From the NCBI GenBank assembly GCA_024681275.1, contig JAILBD010000203.1, forward strand, positions 1 to 7,166: a stretch of DNA of 7,166 nt, given 5' to 3'. The translations under genes and the position numbers were made by a program. The stretch's first letter is position 1, and each line of letters begins with the position of its first letter. The notes under the pieces are model-generated. The model worked only from the letters and a program-made list of their open reading frames with translations. It searched no databases and had not been told where the DNA came from. This stretch comes from Erysipelotrichaceae bacterium. Lineage in GTDB: Bacteria; Bacillota_I; Bacilli_A; Erysipelotrichales; Erysipelotrichaceae. Below, in pieces: positions 1 through 5,026 of the stretch.

Positions 1-21
1 TTTTTAATGTTAAGATACCTA

Positions 22-27
22 TATAAA
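22..27 (+). promoter_or_regulatory. possible -10 box upstream of the Imm-5-like gene
   Basis: TATAAA lies about 50 bases before the start codon at 80. A matching -35 box at normal spacing would fall at or before the left edge of the window, so the promoter cannot be verified here. The surrounding 30 bases are AT-rich. This is only a candidate. Confidence 0.25.
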
Positions 28-79
28 TCAGAGACAGACATCAAGGAACGATGAACAGGATGGCCGGGAGGATCTCAGC

Positions 80-538
80 ATGACAAAAACAAAGATCAGG
101 ATCATGGATGATACGCAACTGAGAAGAGAACTGGACCGGGAGTATAAGAGTTCCACGCAGGCGCAATCGTGCAGATATGCGTTGATGCTGGCCAGCCATA
201 TCCTTGAGACGATAAGCTATCAGGAAAATGAAACGATAGAAGAAGGTTTTTTGATCGATGAAAAACTGCTGAAGGGCGATGCCGGTGTCGGTGATGTCAG
301 AAAGGCCAGCTTAAGGATCCATCGGATGGCGAGAGGATGTGAGGATCCTCTTGTCAGCGCTGCGTTGAGGGTCTGCGGTCATGCCGTTGCGACTGGGCAT
401 ATGAAGGAACATGCGATGGTCGCTTCCGATTATGCCGTAAGAGTCATCGGTCTGCTTCATCCCGACAAGATGGATGAGGTGAGAAAAGAGCGTCTGTGGC
501 AGATAGATCGCTTGAAGGAGATCAAAAGCTCAGAGTAG
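80..538 (+). CDS. Imm-5-like putative immunity family protein
   Basis: A soluble protein of 152 residues with no signal peptide or membrane segment. The clearest family mark is the stretch around residues 95-120, which contains CGHAVATGHMKEHA followed by an Ala/Tyr-rich helix, and then a charged C-terminal helix (RKERLWQIDRL, residues 135-145). This Gly-His-Ala-Val-Ala-Thr-x-His...His-Ala pattern is what I recall for the 'putative immunity protein' (Imm-5-like) family. Many members of that family sit alone on chromosomes with no known toxin partner. The start at 80 is supported by GGGAGG at 66-71 with 8 bases of spacing. No toxin or secretion gene is adjacent, so immunity is only a family label and the real role is unknown. 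The repeated conserved His residues could bind metal or be structural; that is a guess. The gene appears monocistronic, with a terminator at 593-615. Confidence 0.7.
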   Translation: MTKTKIRIMDDTQLRRELDREYKSSTQAQSCRYALMLASHILETISYQENETIEEGFLIDEKLLKGDAGVGDVRKASLRIHRMARGCEDPLVSAALRVCGHAVATGHMKEHAMVASDYAVRVIGLLHPDKMDEVRKERLWQIDRLKEIKSSE

Positions 539-592
539 CCGGTCAGTTTCTGTCCTGTTTCCTGATATCAGCATGGATTATTTTATTTCTTC

Positions 593-615
593 AGACACCA
601 TAAAAGGTGTTTTTT
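593..615 (+). terminator. intrinsic terminator after the Imm-5-like gene
   Basis: AGACACC (593-599) pairs with GGTGTTT (606-612) around a 6-base loop ATAAAA, giving a 7-bp stem with one G-T pair. The strand then continues in T (to 615). The stem is short, so termination may be partial. It separates the Imm-5-like gene from the promoter at 627. Confidence 0.6.
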
Positions 616-626
616 CATTTTCGTGC

Positions 627-655
627 TTGACATAATTGTATTAATGTATTATTGT
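627..655 (+). promoter_or_regulatory. promoter of the GntR-ABC-GT51 operon
   Basis: A perfect TTGACA lies at 627-632. At 17 bases spacing the -10 is TATTGT (650-655), a 4/6 match. A better-looking TATTAT at 647-652 sits only 14 bases away, which is too close. The spacer and -10 lie inside the tandem repeat at 635-666, so a protein bound there would block RNA polymerase. Predicted transcription start is near 662, giving a leader of roughly 27 bases before the ATG at 689. Confidence 0.6.
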
Positions 656-666
656 ATTAATGTATT
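635..666 (+). repeat. tandem 16-bp direct repeat in the promoter
   Basis: The 16-base unit ATTGTATTAATGTATT occurs twice without a break (635-650 and 651-666). The second copy runs into AATACAA, which turns it into a long palindrome; the first copy lacks that completion. The 16-bp period is about one and a half helical turns. This suggests two regulator sites of unequal strength laid over the -10 region. Confidence 0.85.
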
Positions 667-673
667 AATACAA
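652..673. promoter_or_regulatory. probable operator of the YtrA-like GntR repressor
   Basis: The arms TTGTATTAAT (652-661) and ATTAATACAA (664-673) are perfect reverse complements around a central GT, making a 22-bp palindrome. It overlaps the -10 and predicted transcription start and ends just before the Shine-Dalgarno site of the GntR gene. Autoregulation through a palindrome in the operon's own promoter is usual for YtrA-subfamily GntR proteins. Assigning this site to the adjacent regulator is inference from position. Confidence 0.65.
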
Positions 674-688
674 ATGTGAGGTAAAAAG

Positions 689-1051
689 ATGAAATGGAAA
701 TTTTCTGATGATGTACCAATCTATCTTCAGATCATTGAACTGATGAAGGTCGATATCGTCTCGGGAAAATACAGCAGCGGTGATAAGCTTCCGGCAGTCA
801 GGGATCTGGCTATGGAAGCCGGAGTCAATCCGAATACCGTGCAGAGGGCTTATGCCGAGCTGGAGAGACAGGGCCTGGTCCAGTCCGAGAGGACGGCGGG
901 ACGTTATGTCAGCATCGATGACGAGAAGATCTCGGAATTGAGAAAGGATCTGGCCGATACGTATATCGCGCAGATGTTTGAGAGTTTAAGGAAACTGGGC
1001 ATGGATGATCAGACGATCAGAGATGTCCTTGGCAAATGGGAGGATCAATAA
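689..1051 (+). CDS. YtrA-subfamily GntR transcriptional regulator
   Basis: A DNA-binding repressor of 120 residues, the length expected for the YtrA subfamily, which has a winged helix plus only a short helical dimerisation tail and no large effector domain. The N-terminal segment VPIYLQIIELMKVDIVSG (residues 9-26) and the HTH GDKLPAVRDLA...GVNPNTVQRAYAELE (31-59), followed by the wing ending near residue 74 (AGRYV), are the classic GntR pattern. The C-terminal tail (about 80-118) is helical and charged. The start has a good Shine-Dalgarno, GAGG at 678-681, 7 bases away. It is the first gene of the operon and its stop overlaps the next start (TAATG). YtrA-type regulators typically repress their own operon and are released under cell-wall antibiotic stress in Bacillus; the inducer here is unknown. 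Confidence 0.9.
   Translation: MKWKFSDDVPIYLQIIELMKVDIVSGKYSSGDKLPAVRDLAMEAGVNPNTVQRAYAELERQGLVQSERTAGRYVSIDDEKISELRKDLADTYIAQMFESLRKLGMDDQTIRDVLGKWEDQ
1038..1043 (+). promoter_or_regulatory. ribosome binding site that sets the ABC ATPase start
   Basis: GGGAGG lies inside the end of the GntR gene, 7 bases before the ATG at 1051. It would overlap the alternative ATG at 1036, so it supports 1051 as the true start. Confidence 0.75.
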
Positions 1052-1746
1052 TGGAAACATTGAAATGTGCAGATCTTTGTAAGGATTACGGTCCGGTCAG
1101 AGCTTTGGACCATGTGGATCTGACTTTGGAAGAGGGAAGGATCGTCGGACTGCTTGGACCTAATGGTTCAGGGAAGACGACACTGATCAAGCTGGCGTCA
1201 AGACTGCTGGTACCCAGTGGCGGATCGATCACGATCTGCGGTGAGGAACCGGGTGTTGAGACGAAGGCGATGGTCTCTTATCTTCCGGACAGGAATTACC
1301 TGCCTGACTATATGAACAGCAGGCAGCTGATCGGGATGTATAAGGATTTCTTTGCGGACTTTGATGAGACAAGAGCGCTGGATATGCTGGAGAGCCTGAA
1401 TATGGATATGGATATGCCGATCAGGAAGATGTCCAAGGGAAACAAGGAAAAGGTCCAGCTGATCATGACGATGTCCAGAAGGGCGAAGATCTATCTGCTG
1501 GATGAGCCGATCGCGGGTGTCGATCCCGCTGCCAGAGACTTCATCTTAAGGACGATCATTTCCAATTATGATGAGACGGCGACAGTTCTGATCTCGACCC
1601 ATCTGATCGCGGATGTGGAGAATGTGCTGGATGAGGCGATCTTCCTCAAGGAAGGCGAGATCGTCCTGCATCAGAACGTCGATGAATTGAAGGAAAACAC
1701 CGGCAAGAGTGTCGATGAGTATTTCAGGGAGGTTTTCAGATGTTAA
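1051..1746 (+). CDS. ABC transporter ATP-binding protein (YtrB-like)
   Basis: The ATPase subunit, 231 residues, that powers the membrane protein encoded next. Visible motifs are Walker A GPNGSGKTT (residues 36-44), signature MSKGN (127-131), Walker B IYLLDEP (147-153), D-loop AGVDPAARD (155-163) and the switch histidine in STHL (His184). The Q-loop position reads YLPDRNYLP (78-86), so Asp stands where most ABC ATPases have Gln, and the signature is MSKGN rather than LSGGQ. I recall both in the YtrB/multidrug-type ATPases of Bacillota, so I read the protein as active. The start at 1051 overlaps the GntR stop by one base. The 3' end overlaps the permease by 7 bases, so the two subunits should be made in step. 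The substrate cannot be read from the ATPase. Confidence 0.92.
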   Translation: METLKCADLCKDYGPVRALDHVDLTLEEGRIVGLLGPNGSGKTTLIKLASRLLVPSGGSITICGEEPGVETKAMVSYLPDRNYLPDYMNSRQLIGMYKDFFADFDETRALDMLESLNMDMDMPIRKMSKGNKEKVQLIMTMSRRAKIYLLDEPIAGVDPAARDFILRTIISNYDETATVLISTHLIADVENVLDEAIFLKEGEIVLHQNVDELKENTGKSVDEYFREVFRC

Positions 1747-2474
1747 GCAAGCTGATCAAATATGATTTTCTGGCGATGTCCAAGAAGATGTTCCCGATCT
1801 TTCTGGCGATGCTGTCTTTGACGACGATCTGTTCACTGATGGCAAAGTTTCGCATGACAGGCGGTATCATCTTTATGATCTTTGCGATCCTATTGGGGAT
1901 ACTGCTGAGCGCATCTTTTGCGATCACGATCGTCTATATCGTGCTTCGTTTCCAGAATGCGTTATTGAAGGATGAGGGTTATCTCTCCTTCGCCTTGCCT
2001 GTCAAGACAGAGATGCACATCCTGGCCAAGCTGATCAATTCGATCATCTGGGCTGCGTTGGAAGTCGTGACAGTGGCCATCTGCATCCTGATCATGGGTC
2101 TGATCGCCGGAAGCATCAGGGATGTTGCCGAAGTATTCCGGATCTTCTTTACCCTGGATGCCGAATTCTATCTTTCCATCCTGCAGATCCTGCTGCTGAT
2201 GGGTGTTGAACTGATCGCCGCGACTTCGATGTTCTATGCGGCAATCAGTATCGCTCACCTCTTCGACAGACATCAGACGCTGATCGCAACCGGAGTGGTC
2301 GTCATCATCCTGATCATCAGATCGATGGTGTTGCCGACAAAATTCTTCTATGAGCCTTCTTCAAGTGAGATGGTACTGATCTCGCCGGTCCTCTATCTGA
2401 CTCCGATCGTCTGTTCAGCCATCTACTCTCTGATCACCTGGTATATCCTGGATAAGAGACTCAATCTGGAATAA
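1740..2474 (+). CDS. ABC transporter permease, six-helix ABC-2-like
   Basis: An integral membrane protein of 244 residues that pairs with the ATPase encoded just upstream. Hydrophobic segments lie at about residues 17-35, 42-68, 98-124, 140-171, 178-198 and 210-236, consistent with six membrane helices. Between the second and third is a cytoplasmic loop LKDEGYLSFALPVKTEMH (76-93). This resembles the conserved 'DEGYL-x-x-LP' motif of permeases found beside YtrA regulators in Bacillota and probably contacts the ATPase. The short Lys-rich N-terminus (LSKLIKYDF) fits the cytoplasmic start of this family. The start at 1740 has AGGGAGG at 1726-1732, 7 bases away, and lies within the end of the ATPase gene. 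The stop overlaps the GT51 start as TAATG. Export of an antimicrobial or envelope compound is likely from context, but the substrate is unknown. Confidence 0.85.
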   Translation: MLSKLIKYDFLAMSKKMFPIFLAMLSLTTICSLMAKFRMTGGIIFMIFAILLGILLSASFAITIVYIVLRFQNALLKDEGYLSFALPVKTEMHILAKLINSIIWAALEVVTVAICILIMGLIAGSIRDVAEVFRIFFTLDAEFYLSILQILLLMGVELIAATSMFYAAISIAHLFDRHQTLIATGVVVIILIIRSMVLPTKFFYEPSSSEMVLISPVLYLTPIVCSAIYSLITWYILDKRLNLE

Positions 2475-3196
2475 TGAAAAAGAGACTGTTCAGGATCATT
2501 CTCGTGCTGATCCTTATGATCCTGGCAGCTGCCGGGACTCTGCTGTCACAGGGTTATCTGCGCTATAAAAGAGAAGTGGAGATACTTCCTGTAGAAAAAG
2601 CTGTGCAGACTTATACTTCAAAAGATGGCTATGCGGATTTTGATGAGATCGATGAGGATTTCGTCAATGCGGTCATCGCGGTGGAGGACAAGCGCTTCTT
2701 CACGAGGAAGGGTTATGACTTCATTGCTTTGGCAAGGGCCTTGTATCACAATCTGAAGGCAGGCGATCTGATCGAGGGAGGTTCGACGATCTGTGAACAG
2801 ATCGCAAAGAATCTCTATCTCGGCGGATATGTAGAAGGGCTGGAAGAAAAGATGGCGGAGATCTTCCTGATGCTTCATCTGGAGGACACTTTCTCCAAGG
2901 AGGACCTCTTCGCCTTATATGCCAACATGAACTATTACGGTGATGGCTATTGGGGCATCGTTCAGGCAAGTGAGGGCTATTACGGCACGGGCCCTGATGA
3001 TCTTACCCTGGCCAAGGCTTCGATGTTGGCGGGAATACCGAATGCGCCGGCGATCTATCAGCTGTCCAGCGGATTTGAAGATGCCAGGGGACGGCAGGAG
3101 TGGGTCCTGATGACGATGCTGAACAACGGTTTCATCACGCAAGAGGAATTTGATGAAGCTTTGAAAGAAGATGTGAGGCCCAAGATGGCCGGATGA
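2474..3196 (+). CDS. monofunctional peptidoglycan glycosyltransferase (GT51)
   Basis: A membrane-anchored enzyme of 240 residues that should polymerise lipid II into glycan strands outside the membrane. An N-terminal anchor spans about residues 5-25, followed by a single GT51 domain and no transpeptidase domain; the length matches monofunctional transglycosylases. Motif 1 is EDKRFF at 71-76 with the putative catalytic Glu71. Motif 2 is GGSTICEQIAKNLYL (102-116). Motif 3 is EKMAEIFLMLHLE (125-137) with the second acidic residue Glu129. Further marks are NMNYYGDGYWGIVQA (151-165) and LAGIPNAPAIYQ (185-196). Three positions differ from the usual consensus: His of EDxxFxxHxG is Arg78, and the usual Thr/Ser and Gln in GGSTITQQ are Cys107 and Glu108. 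The two acidic residues are kept, so activity is still likely. It is the last gene of the GntR-ABC operon, overlapping the permease stop by one base. Confidence 0.88.
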   Translation: MKKRLFRIILVLILMILAAAGTLLSQGYLRYKREVEILPVEKAVQTYTSKDGYADFDEIDEDFVNAVIAVEDKRFFTRKGYDFIALARALYHNLKAGDLIEGGSTICEQIAKNLYLGGYVEGLEEKMAEIFLMLHLEDTFSKEDLFALYANMNYYGDGYWGIVQASEGYYGTGPDDLTLAKASMLAGIPNAPAIYQLSSGFEDARGRQEWVLMTMLNNGFITQEEFDEALKEDVRPKMAG

Positions 3197-3224
3197 AAAA
3201 ACTAACGGGGAGACCGTTAGTTTT
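3196..3224. terminator. bidirectional intrinsic terminator shared by convergent operons
   Basis: ACTAACGG (3201-3208) pairs with CCGTTAGT (3214-3221) around the loop GGAGA, an 8-bp perfect stem. A-runs on the left and T-runs on the right extend the pairing and provide a U-tract for transcripts coming from either side. It begins at the end of the GT51 gene, and it contains the deoC stop codon (3217-3219) on the minus strand. Confidence 0.88.
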
Positions 3225-3915
3225 GTTTTCTCTGCTTTCTGAACTGTTCCAGGATCTGTACCGATGAACTGGTGCCGATCCTTTCGGCTCCCGCTTCGAT
3301 CATGGCTTTGCAGGTATCCCAGTCGCGGATGCCGCCGGCGGCTTTGACTTTGACCTGGTCACCGACAGCCTCTTTCATCAGCCTGATATCTTCGATTGTC
3401 GCACCAGATGTGCCGAAGCCGGTGGAGGTCTTGATGAAGTCGGATCTTACATCTCTGGCGATCGAAGCGATCTGCCTGATCTCTTCTTTCGTGAGATAGC
3501 AGTTTTCGAAGATGACTTTGATCAGGATGTCCCTTTTCTTGCATAGGGATGTGATGGCTTCCATCTCCTCTCTGATATAGGCATAATCGTGTTCTTTGGC
3601 TTTGGAGATGTTGATGACATAGTCGATCTCATCGGCACCATCGGCGATGGCGTTGAGCGTCTCGGCGCATTTGGATGGGATGCTCATCTGACCAAGGGGG
3701 AAGGAGATGGCTGCTCCGACGTGGACATCCGTTCCTTTCAGGAGCTCCTTGCAGAGCCTGACCGGATAGGAATTGATGGCGACCATCATGAAGCCGTTGT
3801 CTCTTGCTTCCTGACAGAGTATTTCAAAATCGCTTTTTTGGGCGTATGCTTTCAGCTGCGTGTGGTCAAAGAGTTTGCAGAGCCCCTTTTCGTCCAATTT
3901 ATCGATATCGATCAT
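3217..3915 (-). CDS. deoC: deoxyribose-phosphate aldolase
   Basis: Cytosolic class I aldolase, 232 residues, that splits 2-deoxyribose 5-phosphate into acetaldehyde and glyceraldehyde 3-phosphate, the last step of deoxyribonucleoside catabolism. Family marks are FDHTQLKA (16-23), GADEIDYVIN (93-102) with catalytic Asp98, KVIFENCYL (133-141), FIKTSTGFGTSGAT (160-173) with the Schiff-base Lys162, VKAAGGIRD (190-198) with the proton-relay Lys191, and RIGTSSSVQIL (212-222), the phosphate-binding end. I place the start at 3915 (MIDIDKL): it lies 4 bases after the nucleoside hydrolase stop and gives the normal family length. An upstream ATG at 3933 would add six residues and has no better ribosome site. 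The Shine-Dalgarno at 3915 is weak (AGG, 7 bases off), so translation is probably coupled to the upstream gene. The stop codon lies in the terminator stem. Confidence 0.95.
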   Translation of the reverse strand: MIDIDKLDEKGLCKLFDHTQLKAYAQKSDFEILCQEARDNGFMMVAINSYPVRLCKELLKGTDVHVGAAISFPLGQMSIPSKCAETLNAIADGADEIDYVINISKAKEHDYAYIREEMEAITSLCKKRDILIKVIFENCYLTKEEIRQIASIARDVRSDFIKTSTGFGTSGATIEDIRLMKEAVGDQVKVKAAGGIRDWDTCKAMIEAGAERIGTSSSVQILEQFRKQRKQN

Positions 3916-3919
3916 GGCT

Positions 3920-4885
3920 TTACCTGAAGGCATCGACGAAGATCTCCGAGAATCGTTCAGGGTCTCCGCCGAATGCGAAATTGACGTTGCGGTATTCCTG
4001 GATCGCTCTCTGGTCGACGGTGGTCTGTCCCTCTGTGAGACCGCTGAGTGAGACTTCAACATTGCAGAGCTTCACGTTTTTAAGGACCTGAGGATCGATC
4101 AGGTAGGCGATGCAGAGCGGATCGTGGAGAGCACAGGTGTGCGGAACGTCCAGCGGCTGTGCATAATCGTGGACTTTGATGCGCAGGTCGATCAGGTTAG
4201 CCGCAAATTCGGAGAGCGGCGTGCCGATCTTTCGCAGTTCATTCGCGTCATCCCTGGAGATGTAGGCGCTGTGGGTGGCGTCCAGCGGGACCATGGTGAT
4301 CTTGGCACCGCAGTGCAGGACTCTTTGCGCCGCTTCCGGGTCGTCATAGATGTTGAACTCGGCAGCCAGGGTGGCGTTGGTGATGTTCCAGCCCCCGCCC
4401 ATGATGACGATCTCTTCGATGTTCCGCACGATCGAAGGATCCATGACCAGGGCGACAGCCAGATTGGTCAGAGGACCGACCATGACGATCGTCACCGGCT
4501 CTTCTGCCTTGTTCAGATAGTCGACGTAGAAGCTTGGGGCGTTGAGCTTTTCGATCTTCCCGTCTGATGCAGGCAGATCGAAGAGTTCCTGATGGATGTG
4601 GATCTTGTTTCCTTTTTCATCATAGGCGTCAGCGTTGGCTGTCGGCGGGATGCGCGGGTAGACGATGTTTTTGACCAGAGAAGCGGAGCAGCCTTTATAG
4701 ACAGGGAAGTCCGCTTTCAGCAGATCTCTGATGCGCAGTGTGTTTTCGGTCGTGTATTCGATCTTCTGATTTCCTTTGACGGTGCAGACAGCGACAAGGT
4801 CGATTTCCTTATGCAACTGTGCCAGCATGATCGCGCACGCATCATCAGATCCGGTATCGACGTCCAGTATGATCTTTCTTGGCAT
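3920..4885 (-). CDS. inosine/uridine-preferring nucleoside hydrolase family protein
   Basis: Cytosolic N-ribohydrolase, 321 residues, expected to cut nucleosides into free base and free (deoxy)ribose. The calcium-binding N-terminal signature is ILDVDTGSDDACA (6-18) with Asp8, Asp10, Asp14 and Asp15. Further family marks are MVGPLTNLA (135-143), IVIMGGGWNITN (159-170), AEFNIYDDPEAA (175-186) with the substrate-contacting Glu176 and Asn178, and HDP (254-256), whose His and Asp match the general-acid/calcium ligands of the family. The start at 4885 is fixed by AAGGAG on the minus strand (4893-4898), 7 bases upstream; a longer reading frame from 4945 would add 20 basic residues of no family character. 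Base specificity (purine, pyrimidine or mixed) cannot be read with confidence, so I give no rih symbol. It is the first gene of a two-gene unit with deoC. Confidence 0.92.
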   Translation of the reverse strand: MPRKIILDVDTGSDDACAIMLAQLHKEIDLVAVCTVKGNQKIEYTTENTLRIRDLLKADFPVYKGCSASLVKNIVYPRIPPTANADAYDEKGNKIHIHQELFDLPASDGKIEKLNAPSFYVDYLNKAEEPVTIVMVGPLTNLAVALVMDPSIVRNIEEIVIMGGGWNITNATLAAEFNIYDDPEAAQRVLHCGAKITMVPLDATHSAYISRDDANELRKIGTPLSEFAANLIDLRIKVHDYAQPLDVPHTCALHDPLCIAYLIDPQVLKNVKLCNVEVSLSGLTEGQTTVDQRAIQEYRNVNFAFGGDPERFSEIFVDAFR

Positions 4886-4892
4886 TCTTTTT

Positions 4893-4898
4893 CTCCTT
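4893..4898 (-). promoter_or_regulatory. ribosome binding site that sets the nucleoside hydrolase start
   Basis: On the minus strand this reads AAGGAG, 7 bases before the ATG at 4885. It decides for 4885 over the in-frame ATG at 4945, which has no comparable site. Confidence 0.8.
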
Positions 4899-4944
4899 TT
4901 CGGATATGAAACGATGGATGGTCTTATCCTTTTTATCTGATTCA

Positions 4945-4973
4945 ATTATCTCTTATTTCAGATCATATTTCTA
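4945..4973 (-). promoter_or_regulatory. candidate promoter for the nucleoside hydrolase-deoC unit
   Basis: On the minus strand TAGAAA (4968-4973, 4/6 to the -35 consensus) is followed after 17 bases by GATAAT (4945-4950, 5/6 to the -10). The transcript would start near 4938 with a leader of about 50 bases. A second option is TTTAAT (5014-5019) with 16 bases to TATTAT (4992-4997), which would give a leader of about 100 bases. The sequence does not settle which is used. Confidence 0.4.
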
Positions 4974-4996
4974 TATGCAGGAAGACCTGATATAAT
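4968..4996 (+). promoter_or_regulatory. promoter of the HTH-kinase/psuG operon (extended -10)
   Basis: A perfect extended -10, TGATATAAT, lies at 4988-4996 (TATAAT at 4991-4996). At 17 bases spacing the -35 is TTTCTA (4968-4973), only 3/6, as is common where an extended -10 is present. Transcription should start near 5003, leaving a leader of about 24 bases before the ATG at 5027. Confidence 0.65.
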
Positions 4997-5026
4997 AAAC
5001 ATATGCTTATCTGATTAAACATCATT

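Larger units (their letters stand above)
4933..5016. promoter_or_regulatory. repeated TTATCTGATT motif in the divergent control region
   Basis: TTATCTGATT occurs exactly twice on the plus strand (4933-4942 and 5007-5016), and an inverted partial copy, TCAGAT, is at 4958-4963. The copies bracket the candidate promoters of both divergent units. They may be operator half-sites for the HTH-kinase or another regulator, but no binding specificity can be read from the sequence. Confidence 0.4.

Noticed and set aside
647..652. TATTAT as the -10 of the GntR operon promoter
   Set aside because: It is a better hexamer than TATTGT but is only 14 bases from the TTGACA box, too short for normal sigma-A promoters.
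1036..1050. ABC ATPase start at 1036
   Set aside because: The ribosome site GGGAGG (1038-1043) would lie inside the coding region; 1051 has proper spacing and the usual TAATG junction.
3916..4062. Longer N-terminus for DeoC starting at 4062
   Set aside because: The extra 49 residues are Ser/Arg-rich, overlap the end of the nucleoside hydrolase in another frame and do not belong to the family; the start at 3915 gives a normal length.
3589..4567. Open plus-strand frames opposite deoC and the nucleoside hydrolase (for example 3589-3927 and 4124-4567)
   Set aside because: They are antisense shadows of two genes with full catalytic motifs and show no protein family signal of their own.
4886..4945. 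Longer N-terminus for the nucleoside hydrolase starting at 4945
   Set aside because: AAGGAG stands 7 bases before the ATG at 4885, and the family domain begins three residues after that Met.
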